Both the position numbers and the translations under genes were made by a program. Below the pieces are notes generated by a model that had not been told where the DNA came from, did not search any database, and saw only the letters and a program-made list of their open reading frames with translations. A stretch of DNA of 64,000 bases from Flavobacterium sp. SH_e (lineage in GTDB: Bacteria; Bacteroidota; Bacteroidia; Flavobacteriales; Flavobacteriaceae): the NCBI RefSeq assembly GCF_025717045.1, contig NZ_JAOVZN010000005.1, positions 124,001-188,000 of the forward strand. Direction: 5' to 3'. The first letter of the stretch is position 1, and each line of letters starts with the position of its first letter. Shown here piece by piece: positions 1 through 7,779 of this stretch.

Positions 1-7
1 ACATAAC

Positions 8-448
8 TTATGCTCTTATTTGATTAATATGATGTTCTAAATGTTCAACATAATCAGTCATTAAAAACCTTAAATCTATTTCAGATTCGTCGGTCAAAAT
101 GATTTTATAATTTAAAGCTTTTTCATCCACAGATTTCATTAATCTAACTATTTGTTTATTTATTGTATACCAAAGCTGAGTCAGTTCCTTAATGTCTATT
201 TTCTGATATTGATTTATATTTACTAAATCTATTTGATTATACGGTCTGTGACGATATGGTTTTTCTGAATAGTTAATCTCTGTAAAACGAACAAGATTAT
301 GAATTGCAGAATCTACCAAATGCCCTAAAATCTCTTTTTTAGACCATTTTCCAAATTTTTTTTCTTCCAAAACTTCATTCTGTATTGTTGGAATATAATT
401 GACATTTTCGTCCAATAACTCTTCAAATTTAAGAATAGCCGTTTGCAT
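8..448 (-). CDS. DinB-like superfamily protein
   Basis: A 146-residue protein resembling the DinB/YfiT four-helix-bundle superfamily, whose members often bind a divalent metal through three histidines. Visible support is an N-terminal helix with a W-S-K-K-E-I-L-G-H-L-x-D-S motif near residues 35-47, a second His shortly after it (S-A-I-H-N), and a C-terminal H-L-E-H-H motif near residue 137. The spacing of these histidines fits the superfamily metal site. The specific reaction is unknown; some relatives are thiol-dependent transferases. It lies 11 bp downstream of the nucleoside phosphorylase gene on the same strand, so cotranscription is likely. Family assignment is from motif pattern only. 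Confidence 0.75.
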   Translation of the reverse strand: MQTAILKFEELLDENVNYIPTIQNEVLEEKKFGKWSKKEILGHLVDSAIHNLVRFTEINYSEKPYRHRPYNQIDLVNINQYQKIDIKELTQLWYTINKQIVRLMKSVDEKALNYKIILTDESEIDLRFLMTDYVEHLEHHINQIRA

Positions 449-459
449 AAAGTATCTAA

Positions 460-1329
460 TTAATTACCTGCTAATTTATTCAATGTATAAGCAATTAATT
501 CATCAACAGCTTTATATGGATCTTCACTGAAAGTTCCGCTTGCACGATTGGCAATAATAGCATTTAATGATAATGCATTATGACCTAAAAGAGCCGATAG
601 TCCATAAATCGCTGCTGTTTCCATTTCTAAATTAGTAATTTTAGTTTCATTAAAGCTAAAATTATCCATTTTATTATTCAATTCTTCATCTTGAATATTC
701 AAACGCAAAACTCTTCCTTGAGGGCCATAGAATCCGCCCGCAGTTGCAGTGATTCCTTTGAAAATTCTATCTGATTCAATTATTTTTTCTAATTTATCAG
801 AACATTGCGTTACATAAGGTTTCCCTTTTTTGGGATCCCAATTGGTATGTTTTACAAACGCATCTTCAATTTCTGTGATAGAAACATCATCAATTAGATA
901 GGAGCGAAGCATATTATCTAATCCTAAACCAAATTTTGACATCACAAAACTATCAACAGGAATATCTGCTTGTAAAGAACCCGAAGTTCCAATTCTGATA
1001 ATATTCAAAGAAGTTAATTCTTTTTTTGGCTGACGCGTTTTTAAATCGATATTTACTAAAGCATCTAATTCATTAAGGACAATATCAATATTATCAGGTC
1101 CAATTCCTGTAGAAACGACAGAAATCCTTTTGCCTTTGTAAATACCTGTTTGGGTTTTAAATTCTCTTTTTTGAGTAGAATATTCGATAGAATCGAAAAA
1201 TTGAGTGATTTTTTCTACTCTGTTTTGGTCACCAACAAAAATAATGTCGTGTGCTATATGTTCAGGACGAAGGTTTAAGTGGTAAACACTTCCATCTGGG
1301 TTAAGTATTAATTCTGATGATTGAATCAT
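460..1329 (-). CDS. Nucleoside phosphorylase (uridine phosphorylase-like)
   Basis: A 289-residue protein of the PNP/UDP phosphorylase family, which cleaves nucleosides with phosphate to a free base and ribose-1-phosphate for salvage in the cytoplasm. Supporting motifs are F-V-G-D-x-x-R near residue 31, V-S-T-G-I-G-P-D-N near residue 73 (phosphate-binding glycine loop), I-R-I-G-T-S-G-S-L near residue 111, and L-E-M-E-T-A-A-I-Y near residue 234, the nucleoside-binding Met-Glu motif. Length is slightly above the usual 250 or so. Substrate (uridine or purine nucleosides) cannot be fixed from sequence alone. It precedes the DinB-like gene on the same strand. Confidence 0.88.
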   Translation of the reverse strand: MIQSSELILNPDGSVYHLNLRPEHIAHDIIFVGDQNRVEKITQFFDSIEYSTQKREFKTQTGIYKGKRISVVSTGIGPDNIDIVLNELDALVNIDLKTRQPKKELTSLNIIRIGTSGSLQADIPVDSFVMSKFGLGLDNMLRSYLIDDVSITEIEDAFVKHTNWDPKKGKPYVTQCSDKLEKIIESDRIFKGITATAGGFYGPQGRVLRLNIQDEELNNKMDNFSFNETKITNLEMETAAIYGLSALLGHNALSLNAIIANRASGTFSEDPYKAVDELIAYTLNKLAGN

Positions 1330-1345
1330 TTTTTTAAGTTTCTAA

Positions 1346-1362
1346 GGTTCTGAGATGCTAAG
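1346..1362. repeat. 17-nt dispersed word, copy 1
   Basis: The word ggttctgagatgctaag is identical to 58180-58196. Both copies lie in short AT-rich gaps between minus-strand genes, just upstream of a start codon, and are surrounded by similar variants such as tctaaggttc. Confidence 0.6.
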
Positions 1363-1377
1363 GTTCTACGTTTTTTT

Positions 1378-1426
1378 GTTTCATGTTTCAAGTTATTGGG
1401 CAACTTGAAACTTTAAACCTGAAACT
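1378..1426. repeat. Heptad-built inverted repeat (gtttcaa family), copy 1
   Basis: Intergenic inverted repeat whose left arm is built from gtttca-type heptads and whose right arm is the complement (aacttgaaac, then aaacctgaaac), separated by a short loop. It sits immediately downstream of the SUI1-like gene. Related copies lie at 7928-7950, 11795-11824 with 11915-11933, 25737-25800 and 40022-40084. Confidence 0.75.
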
Positions 1427-1428
1427 AT

Positions 1429-1761
1429 TTAGCCTCCCACACGTTTGGTTTTAAATCCTTTTTCTTTTAAGATTGCCATAATTTTATCTCGATAATCGCC
1501 TTGAATTATAATTGAATCATCTTTAAAAGTTCCGCCAACACTTAATTTGGTTTTGATTTCTTTGGCTAAGATTTTAAAATCTTCGTCAGAACCTTCATAA
1601 CCTTCAATAATTGTGGTTGCTTTTCCTTTTCGTTTTTCAAATTTACAGATCATAGGCTCTTTTTGAACGTAAAGGACATGTTCTTGTTCTTCAACTTGTT
1701 CTGGCTCATTTGATTCAACATGCTCCGGAAATAAATTCTTTAATTGATCTTTTAAGTCCAT
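1429..1761 (-). CDS. SUI1/YciH-like translation initiation factor
   Basis: A 110-residue protein of the SUI1/eIF1 family (bacterial YciH type), small RNA-binding proteins thought to affect start-codon selection fidelity. The first 40 residues are acidic and low complexity. The conserved core follows: a basic strand with K-R-K-G-K-A-T-T-I near residue 43, the L-A-K-E-I-K-T-K-L-S-V-G-G-T helix-strand near residues 65-78, D-x-I-I-I-Q-G-D-Y near 82, and a terminal K-G-F-K-T-K-R-V-G-G, which is diagnostic. Flanking gaps contain repeats rather than genes. Role in this organism is inferred from the family. Confidence 0.9.
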   Translation of the reverse strand: MDLKDQLKNLFPEHVESNEPEQVEEQEHVLYVQKEPMICKFEKRKGKATTIIEGYEGSDEDFKILAKEIKTKLSVGGTFKDDSIIIQGDYRDKIMAILKEKGFKTKRVGG

Positions 1762-1802
1762 AAAACTATTTTAAATTCTAAATATAGTGAGTTTTTAAAA
1801 AT

Positions 1803-1852
1803 TAAATTCCAAATCCCAAAAAAATAGTTTTGGAATTTGGAATTTTAAATTA
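1803..1852. repeat. Inverted repeat of attccaaa words
   Basis: The left arm (attaaattccaaatccc) and right arm (ggaatttggaattttaaatt) form an imperfect hairpin between the SUI1-like and oxygenase genes. Similar attccaaa words recur in gaps near 7741, 33541 and 39395. Confidence 0.55.
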
Positions 1853-1868
1853 TTGAAGATTGAAAAGG

Positions 1869-2819
1869 TTATTTTTTGATTAAACCAAGTTCTACCAAAC
1901 GCTCATATAAAAACTCGCCAGCAGAAATATCTTCGTATTTTTTAGGATTTTCTTCGTCAATACAATTTTCTAAACAATCCAAGCGCATATCGCTTACTGG
2001 ATGCATGAAAAAAGGAATTGAATAACGAGAAGTTCCCCATAATTCTCTTGGTGGATTTACCACTTGATGAATTGTAGATTTTAATTTATTGTTAGTATGT
2101 CTAGATAACATATCACCAACATTAATTACTAATTCATCATCTTCAGCAATCGCATCAATCCATTCGCCATTATGATTCTGAACTTGCAATCCTTTACCTT
2201 GAGCTCCCATTAATAAAGTGATTAAATTGATATCACCGTGAGCTGCTGCACGTATTGCGTTTTCTGGCTCAGAAGTAATTGGAGGGTAGTGGATTGGTCT
2301 TAAAATTGAGTTTCCTTCTTTTGCATAATTGTCAAAATAAAACTCATCTAATCCTAAATGTAAAGCTAAAGCTCTTAAAACATAAACTCCCGTTTTTTCT
2401 AGTTTTTGATACGCATCTTTACCAACAGCATTAAAACGAGGTAATTCGGTAACTTCAACATTTTCTGGGTATTCTGAAGCCCATCTTGAATCTGCGTCAA
2501 CGTATTGACCAAAATGCCAAAATTCTTTTAAATCTCCTTCTTTACGTCCTTTAGCATGTTCTTTTCCAAAAGAAACATAACCTCTTTGTCCGCCAATTCC
2601 AGGAATTTCATATTTATGCTTAGTTTCTATTGGCAAGGAGAAGAATTTTCTAATTTCTCCATAAAGTTCGTCAACCAATTGATCATCAAGAAAATGACCT
2701 TTTAAAGCTACGAAGCCAATGTTTTCAAATGCACTGCCGATTTCATTTACAAATTTTTGTTTACGTTTCGGGTCGTCCGAAAGGAAATCACGTAAGTCTA
2801 CACTAGGAATGTTTTGCAT
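1869..2819 (-). CDS. 2-oxoglutarate/Fe(II) oxygenase, isopenicillin N synthase family
   Basis: A 316-residue non-haem iron oxygenase of the isopenicillin N synthase-like family. An N-terminal DIOX_N-type segment starts with P-S-V-D-L-R-D-F near residue 5 and includes F-x-x-I-G-F near residue 34. The double-stranded beta-helix core carries the iron triad: H-G-D near residue 194, and the distal His in S-T-I-H-Q-V near residue 252. R-Y-S-I-P-F-F near residue 266 supplies the Arg-x-Ser that binds 2-oxoglutarate. The substrate cannot be deduced. It is divergent from the E1 dehydrogenase gene. Its 5' leader contains a small hairpin at 2845-2865 downstream of a -7 box at 2873-2880. Confidence 0.88.
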   Translation of the reverse strand: MQNIPSVDLRDFLSDDPKRKQKFVNEIGSAFENIGFVALKGHFLDDQLVDELYGEIRKFFSLPIETKHKYEIPGIGGQRGYVSFGKEHAKGRKEGDLKEFWHFGQYVDADSRWASEYPENVEVTELPRFNAVGKDAYQKLEKTGVYVLRALALHLGLDEFYFDNYAKEGNSILRPIHYPPITSEPENAIRAAAHGDINLITLLMGAQGKGLQVQNHNGEWIDAIAEDDELVINVGDMLSRHTNNKLKSTIHQVVNPPRELWGTSRYSIPFFMHPVSDMRLDCLENCIDEENPKKYEDISAGEFLYERLVELGLIKK

Positions 2820-2844
2820 ACTTTACATTTTTTATTTAAAGAAC

Positions 2845-2865
2845 AAAGGTGTCATAAGCACCTTT
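2845..2865 (-). other. Hairpin in the 5' leader of the oxygenase gene
   Basis: Seven-bp perfect stem (aaaggtg / caccttt) with a 7-nt loop, located between the proposed -7 box and the start codon, so it would lie in the 5' untranslated RNA. Possible operator or RNA structure; function unknown. Confidence 0.4.
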
Positions 2866-2872
2866 TCGCTAA

Positions 2873-2880
2873 CAAAGGTA
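2873..2880 (-). promoter_or_regulatory. Bacteroidetes -7 box for the oxygenase gene
   Basis: Reads TACCTTTG on the minus strand, matching TAnnTTTG, 53 bp before the start codon. No convincing -33 element seen. Confidence 0.5.
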
Positions 2881-2976
2881 GATAATATTTTAGAAAATAA
2901 TCTCAAGCGCAACCCTTAAAAGCAGATTTCTGATTAAAATTTTAATTCAGAATCCAATAAAATTGCTGTAAATTGT

Positions 2977-2984
2977 TATATTTG
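2977..2984 (+). promoter_or_regulatory. Bacteroidetes -7 box for the E1 dehydrogenase gene
   Basis: TATATTTG, a match to TAnnTTTG, 25 bp upstream of the ATG at 3010. No -33 match at the usual spacing. Confidence 0.5.
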
Positions 2985-3009
2985 AAACACCAAAAAAAGA
3001 AAAAAATAC

Positions 3010-4986
3010 ATGATTTTTTACCGACAAAACCTTACAAATACTGAGTTATTAGATTTATATAAAAAAATATTAAAACCTAGATTGATCGAAGAAAAGATGC
3101 TGATCTTAATTCGACAAGGAAAAGTTTCTAAATGGTTTTCTGGAATAGGTCAAGAAGCAATCGCTGTTGGAGTTACAGCTGTTTTAGACCAGTCAGAATA
3201 TATTCTTCCAATGCACCGAAATCTTGGTGTTTTTACAACAAGAGAAATTCCGCTTCATCGTTTGTTCTCGCAATGGCAAGGAAAAGCAAATGGTTTTACA
3301 AAAGGTCGTGACAGAAGTTTCCACTTTGGAACACAAGAATATAATATTATAGGAATGATTTCGCATTTGGGTCCGCAATTAGGAATTGCTGACGGAATTG
3401 CTCTTGCGAATAAACTTCAAGACAATAAAAAAATCACAGCAGTTTTTACTGGAGAAGGCGCAACAAGTGAAGGAGATTTTCACGAAGCTTTGAATATTGC
3501 AGCGGTTTGGAAATTGCCTGTAATGTTTGTCATTGAAAATAATGGCTACGGACTTTCGACGCCAACTAACGAACAATATGCTTGCGAAAACCTTGCAGAT
3601 AAAGGAATTGGTTACGGAATTGAAAGCTGGATTATTGACGGAAATAATATTGTTGAAGTTTACAATAAATTATCTCAGCTAAAGAAAGAAATGCAGGAGA
3701 ATCCGCGTCCTATTTTGTTAGAATTTAAGACTTTCAGAATGCGCGGACATGAAGAAGCAAGTGGCACAAAATATGTTCCTCAGTATTTAATGGATCAATG
3801 GGAACTAAGAGATCCTGTTACAAATTATAGAAAATATTTGGTTGAAAACGGAATTCTAACCACGGAACAAGACGAGCAATTTCATGCTGAAATAAAACAA
3901 GAAATTGATGAAAATTGGGCAATGGCAAATGCAGAACCTGAGATCGAACCAACTTACAGTGGAGAATTAGATGATGTTTATAAACCATTTCAATATGAAG
4001 AATATACACATAATTCTGACACAAAAAATATTCGATTTATAGATGCTATTCGTAACGGATTAGAGCAATCTATGTGGCGTCATAGAAATTTAGTAATTAT
4101 GGGGCAAGATATCGCTGAATATGGCGGAGCCTTTAAAATTACGGATGGTTTTGTTGATGCTTTTGGAAAAGACAGAATACGTAATACGCCAATTTGCGAA
4201 AGTGCTGTTATTTCGACTGGAATGGGATTATCAATCAATGGCTATAAAGCAATTGTAGAAATGCAATTTGCTGATTTCGTTTCAACAGGTTTTAACCCAA
4301 TTGTAAATTTATTGGCTAAATCTCATTACCGTTGGGGCGAAAATGCCGATGTTGTTGTTCGTATGCCTTGCGGCGGAGGAACTCAGGCTGGACCATTTCA
4401 TTCTCAGACAAATGAAGCTTGGTTCACTAAAACACCAGGTTTAAAAGTAGTTTATCCAGCATTTCCTTATGATGCAAAAGGATTATTGAATACTGCTGTA
4501 AATGATCCAAATCCGGTTTTGTTTTTCGAGCATAAATTATTATACAGAAGTATTTATCAAGATGTTCCAACTGATTACTACACAATTCCGTTTGGAAAAG
4601 CGGCTTTGCTAAAAGAAGGTTCTAAAGTAACAATTATTGCTTTTGGCGCACCAGTTCACTGGGCTTTAGACACTTTAGCAAAACACCCAGAAATCGATGC
4701 TGATTTAATAGATTTAAGAACGTTGCAACCTTTAGATACTGAAACTATCTTCGCTTCGGTTAAGAAAACAGGAAAAGCAATAATCTATCAGGAAGACACA
4801 ATGTTTGGTGGAATTGCAAGTGATATTTCTGCTTTAATTATGGAAAATTGTTTCAAATATCTTGATGCTCCAGTAAAACGTGTAGCAAGTTTAGATTCTC
4901 CAATTCCTTTTACAAAAGCGCTTGAAGATCAGTTTTTACCTAGAGATAGATTTGAGGAAGTTTTAAAGGAGTTATTAGAATATTAA
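3010..4986 (+). CDS. Fused alpha/beta E1 of a branched-chain 2-oxoacid dehydrogenase
   Basis: A 658-residue thiamine-diphosphate enzyme that decarboxylates 2-oxoacids and passes the acyl group to an E2 lipoyl domain, probably the branched-chain complex that makes precursors of iso-branched fatty acids. The alpha half (about 1-330) has the ThDP motif G-E-G-A-T-S-E-G near residue 147 ending in I-E-N-N near 176, and R-M-R-G-H-E around 243. The beta half (about 339-658) begins N-I-R-F-I-D-A-I and contains M-G-Q-D-I-A-E-Y-G-G, C-E-S-A and P-C-G-G-G-T-Q-A-G-P-F-H-S-Q. Both halves are normally separate polypeptides; the fusion is common in Bacteroidetes. GEG replaces the usual GDG of the ThDP motif. 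Neither E2 nor E3 is nearby. Confidence 0.93.
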   Translation: MIFYRQNLTNTELLDLYKKILKPRLIEEKMLILIRQGKVSKWFSGIGQEAIAVGVTAVLDQSEYILPMHRNLGVFTTREIPLHRLFSQWQGKANGFTKGRDRSFHFGTQEYNIIGMISHLGPQLGIADGIALANKLQDNKKITAVFTGEGATSEGDFHEALNIAAVWKLPVMFVIENNGYGLSTPTNEQYACENLADKGIGYGIESWIIDGNNIVEVYNKLSQLKKEMQENPRPILLEFKTFRMRGHEEASGTKYVPQYLMDQWELRDPVTNYRKYLVENGILTTEQDEQFHAEIKQEIDENWAMANAEPEIEPTYSGELDDVYKPFQYEEYTHNSDTKNIRFIDAIRNGLEQSMWRHRNLVIMGQDIAEYGGAFKITDGFVDAFGKDRIRNTPICESAVISTGMGLSINGYKAIVEMQFADFVSTGFNPIVNLLAKSHYRWGENADVVVRMPCGGGTQAGPFHSQTNEAWFTKTPGLKVVYPAFPYDAKGLLNTAVNDPNPVLFFEHKLLYRSIYQDVPTDYYTIPFGKAALLKEGSKVTIIAFGAPVHWALDTLAKHPEIDADLIDLRTLQPLDTETIFASVKKTGKAIIYQEDTMFGGIASDISALIMENCFKYLDAPVKRVASLDSPIPFTKALEDQFLPRDRFEEVLKELLEY

Positions 4987-5000
4987 AACATAAGAACTTA

Positions 5001-5143
5001 AACACATAGAAACATAGAATTTAGAATCTAAAAAGGCGTTTCACTTATTTAAACACATCTCGAAGCTTCGGGACTTATGTGTGAGAAACCAGTTTCTTTC
5101 TAATTCTCTTTTAAAAAACAGCAATCCTATGTTTCTATGTGTT
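5001..5143. repeat. Long inverted repeat with 17-bp perfect ends
   Basis: Left end aacacatagaaacatag (5001-5017) is exactly complementary to ctatgtttctatgtgtt (5127-5143). The interior holds a further palindromic core (cgaagcttcg, 5071-5080) and more acatag-like words. It fills the gap between two convergent genes and could form a large hairpin. Confidence 0.7.
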
Positions 5144-5151
5144 AAAATATT

Positions 5152-6123
5152 TTAGATTACCACAACTAAACGTTTCCCATTTGGAACTTCTGCGTTCCAC
5201 ATTTTTTCAATATTTGAAATTTTCACTGTTTCAATATTTACTTTTAATATATTTTTAGAAGCCAAAAGAAACATTTCAGGAAGTATTTCAGAAAACAACA
5301 ATTTCACTTCTTCTTTTGTCCAGCTTCCTAATCCTGACCCAGACAACTGAAGATCAACGCTTCGTAAAATCTGAGCTGATAACTGAATAGTATCTCCAGA
5401 CATGGAACCAATATTTACAAAACGTGTTTTGGGAGTAAAATTTCCATTTCCTTTTAAAACTGAAAGAATAATTTCTGCAGAATGTCCCCATAAATAATCA
5501 ATTACAATATCAATTGGAGTCTTTAGATGATTTTCTTTTAATTGAGAAAAAAATAATTCATCACTTTGCTTTAGAGAAATAATTTCGTCAGCACCTAATT
5601 CTAATAGGCTTTCAAGAGTTTTTTCATTTCTTCCTGTAACGATTATTTTCTTAGCTCCATAATACTTAGCGATTTGAACTGCCAATTGGCCCGTAAAACC
5701 AGTCGCTCCATTGATTAAAACCGTTTCGCTTGGTTTTATGCCAGCTCTAAAACGAAGTGCCATTGCCGAACCTGCGACAGCGTTTGGCATTGCAGCAGCT
5801 GTTGCATCATCAATTCCGTCTGGCAAAACCACCATTCTGTTTTTCTCCACTAAAGCTTTCTCGGCGATTGTTCCCGAGATTCCGCGCGCATAAACTCTTG
5901 TTCCATCTTCTAAAACACCAATTCCGTCGCTTCCTACGACAAAACCGTTTTGATTTTCTTTTTCTGAAGAATAATGTTCTCCGCTTGCAATTCCTTTATC
6001 CAGATTTGTAATGGCTACGGCTTTTACCGAAACTAAAATTTCATTTTCATTGGATGCAATTGGTTCTGGAAATTCTGCATATTTTGGCGATTCGCCTTTT
6101 TTGTAAACTACTGCTGCTTTCAT
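5152..6123 (-). CDS. Zinc-independent MDR-family oxidoreductase (quinone reductase-like)
   Basis: A 323-residue medium-chain dehydrogenase/reductase. The N-terminal GroES-like domain (about 1-120) contains V-V-G-S-D-G-I-G near residue 61 and lacks the zinc cysteines. The Rossmann domain carries N-G-A-T-G-F-T-G-Q-L-A-V-Q near residue 139 and V-T-G-R near 161, typical of NADPH binding. Such proteins reduce quinones or enals; the substrate is not deducible. It lies 102 bp downstream of a Crp/Fnr regulator gene on the same strand but has its own -7 box (6144-6151) and an upstream palindrome (6173-6188), suggesting direct control by the neighbouring regulator. Confidence 0.87.
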   Translation of the reverse strand: MKAAVVYKKGESPKYAEFPEPIASNENEILVSVKAVAITNLDKGIASGEHYSSEKENQNGFVVGSDGIGVLEDGTRVYARGISGTIAEKALVEKNRMVVLPDGIDDATAAAMPNAVAGSAMALRFRAGIKPSETVLINGATGFTGQLAVQIAKYYGAKKIIVTGRNEKTLESLLELGADEIISLKQSDELFFSQLKENHLKTPIDIVIDYLWGHSAEIILSVLKGNGNFTPKTRFVNIGSMSGDTIQLSAQILRSVDLQLSGSGLGSWTKEEVKLLFSEILPEMFLLASKNILKVNIETVKISNIEKMWNAEVPNGKRLVVVI

Positions 6124-6143
6124 AATTATTAAATTTTATGAAG

Positions 6144-6151
6144 CAAAATTA
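6144..6151 (-). promoter_or_regulatory. -7 box for the MDR oxidoreductase gene
   Basis: TAATTTTG on the minus strand matches TAnnTTTG and lies 20 bp before the start codon. The -33 region is overlapped by sequence leading to the palindrome at 6173-6188. Confidence 0.55.
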
Positions 6152-6172
6152 TAAAGCCGTTTACAGGCAGAC

Positions 6173-6188
6173 GATAACATTTGTTATC
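6173..6188. promoter_or_regulatory. Perfect 6-4-6 palindrome, candidate Crp/Fnr operator
   Basis: gataacatttgttatc is a perfect inverted repeat with a 4-bp spacer, the usual Crp/Fnr architecture. Its centre lies about 43 bp upstream of the transcription start inferred from the -7 box at 6144-6151, a class II activator position. A Crp/Fnr gene ends 38 bp further upstream. Confidence 0.55.
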
Positions 6189-6225
6189 AAATTTTTATTA
6201 AACCATATAAGTTATATAAGCTAAT

Positions 6226-6819
6226 TTAATTTGGCTTGTCAACTATTTTTTTATTTACTAATTTGCTTTTTATTCTGCTTAAATGTACAGTAGTTATTCC
6301 TAAATAAGAAGCAATATAATGTTGAGGAACACGCATTATGATTTGAGGCCTTTCTTTAATTAAGTTAGTATAACGCTCTACTGGGGAATCTTTTATGAAC
6401 GAAACAAAATATTTCATATAATCGAAAGTACGCTCAAAAAGCTTATTAATGAGACTATCCCTCAATTCTGGAATTTCTTTGATTTCTTCGAGAATTTTAT
6501 CTAGATCATTTTTATGAATCCACCACAAAACTGAAGGCTCAATTGTTTCTATATTTGTCGGGCTCGGAAGTTTCTTCATAAAACTTTCGATAGAAGCAAC
6601 GCTCTGATTTTCAAAAAAGAATTGCGTAGTGAGATCTTTTCCGTTGTTATTAAACCAAACCCTTATACAGCCTTTTTCAATTATAAAAAGCTTTTTTGAA
6701 ATTTCACCTTCTTCCAAAAGAATAGTTTTAGTAGGAACTTCAATTCGATTAAAATAACCGACGTATTCGTTCCATTTTTCTTCTGTTATAGGAAATCTAT
6801 CTCTAAATTGATCAAACAT
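6226..6819 (-). CDS. Crp/Fnr-family transcriptional regulator
   Basis: A 197-residue regulator. The cyclic-nucleotide-binding-fold domain spans about residues 10-125, with K-T-I-L-L-E-E-G near 32 and K-K-L-F-I-I-E-K-G-C-I-R near 42. A C-terminal helix-turn-helix follows, with V-P-Q-H-Y-I-A-S-Y-L-G-I-T-T near residue 163 and S-R-I-K in the recognition helix. There are no Fnr-type cysteines for an Fe-S cluster and no full cAMP phosphate cassette, so the effector is unknown. It is preceded by a 133-residue hypothetical gene with a 9-bp gap and followed by the MDR oxidoreductase, which is the likely target. Confidence 0.9.
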   Translation of the reverse strand: MFDQFRDRFPITEEKWNEYVGYFNRIEVPTKTILLEEGEISKKLFIIEKGCIRVWFNNNGKDLTTQFFFENQSVASIESFMKKLPSPTNIETIEPSVLWWIHKNDLDKILEEIKEIPELRDSLINKLFERTFDYMKYFVSFIKDSPVERYTNLIKERPQIIMRVPQHYIASYLGITTVHLSRIKSKLVNKKIVDKPN

Positions 6820-6828
6820 TTTTCTGAC

Positions 6829-7230
6829 CTAATTAGACTCAAATTCAAAAAGTTGCACTTGACTTTTCAATCTTTCAATTAATAAATTCATCATACGTTT
6901 ATTTAAATTAGATGAATTTTGAATATAAGTATCATATTCGTCAAGCGTAAAAAGTCCCATTACGATTCCTTTTAGGGAATTTCGGAACTTAATATCTTTC
7001 TGAATTGAATTTTCAATAGTTTGCAGTTTCTTCTCAACCGAATAAGAATAAAAATCACGCTTGTTTTTATTTACATAATTAATAAAAACTGCAATAAATA
7101 AATCGTTTTGAAGTTTTAAAATTGGCCTGATTGTTTGGTTTTGAAACAACTCATCTGCTGAAGATTGAGCACTTACTGTTCCTAAAGTTTCGCCTCTGAA
7201 TTCTTTTAAAAAAGTGTCTCTATCTTCCAT
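6829..7230 (-). CDS. Conserved hypothetical, 133 residues
   Basis: I do not recognise this family. The product is soluble, predicted mostly helical, with no signal peptide or membrane segment. It starts with an acidic-basic N-terminus (D-R-D-T-F-L-K-E-F) and ends in a long amphipathic helix (R-M-M-N-L-L-I-E-R-L-K). It sits 9 bp upstream of the Crp/Fnr gene on the same strand, so the two are probably cotranscribed. Codon use matches neighbours, and the tight spacing supports a real gene. Confidence 0.6.
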   Translation of the reverse strand: MEDRDTFLKEFRGETLGTVSAQSSADELFQNQTIRPILKLQNDLFIAVFINYVNKNKRDFYSYSVEKKLQTIENSIQKDIKFRNSLKGIVMGLFTLDEYDTYIQNSSNLNKRMMNLLIERLKSQVQLFEFESN

Positions 7231-7286
7231 GGGGTTTTGTTTTTAGTTTTCTTTAAAGTTAACTAAATATTCCAACAGTAAAAACC

Positions 7287-7294
7287 TATTTTTG
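7287..7294 (+). promoter_or_regulatory. -7 box for the lipoprotein gene
   Basis: TATTTTTG matches TAnnTTTG, 19 bp before the ATG at 7314. No clear -33 element. Confidence 0.45.
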
Positions 7295-7313
7295 TTTTTA
7301 TAAAAAATAAATT

Positions 7314-7736
7314 ATGCGCTTTTTTCTATTTCTCTGCTTATTATTGGTTTCTTGTAATTCTAAAGAAGACAAAGAAAAATACAACCGTGCTTTGTATCGT
7401 GCTGTAAATAATAAAGATACAGCTGTTTTAGATATACACATAAACGACAAGCGCTTTTACGGGCGCTATGAAATTTCGCATTATGGAACTGGAAAAGATT
7501 CTGGCGATGTAAGAGGGAATTTAAGAGGCGACACGCTTCGCGGAGATTACCACTATATTTCTTTTGGCGGCGCGTGGAAAAGAGTTCCTTTAGCACTTTT
7601 AAAGAAAGACAATAAACTTTATTTAGGAAAAGGAGTAATTGGAACTTATTTTAATCTTCCGTGTTATGTTCCAGAAGTTCCTATTGAATATCAAAATCCT
7701 GAGTTTCTTTTTGAGAAAATAGAGGAGAGGCAATAA
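7314..7736 (+). CDS. Small putative lipoprotein
   Basis: A 140-residue exported protein. The first 15 residues form a hydrophobic signal ending in the lipobox L-L-V-S-C, with Cys15 as the predicted lipidated residue, followed by N-S-K-E-D-K. The mature part has alternating strand-like segments and glycine-rich turns (Y-G-T-G-K-D-S-G-D-V-R-G-N-L-R-G-D), reminiscent of a small beta-barrel, but I recognise no family. Function unknown. It is divergent from the 133-residue hypothetical gene and followed by a large inverted-repeat element. Confidence 0.7.
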   Translation: MRFFLFLCLLLVSCNSKEDKEKYNRALYRAVNNKDTAVLDIHINDKRFYGRYEISHYGTGKDSGDVRGNLRGDTLRGDYHYISFGGAWKRVPLALLKKDNKLYLGKGVIGTYFNLPCYVPEVPIEYQNPEFLFEKIEERQ

Positions 7737-7779
7737 AAATTCCAAAATTTAAATTCCAAATTCCAAATTGAAATGGCTT

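Noticed and set aside
2719-2919. Small plus-strand frame over the 5' end of the oxygenase gene
   Set aside because: Lies mostly antisense to a strongly supported gene and has no family features.
5711-6011. Overlapping plus-strand frames opposite the MDR oxidoreductase
   Set aside because: Complement of well-supported coding sequence; composition is low complexity and no motif is seen.
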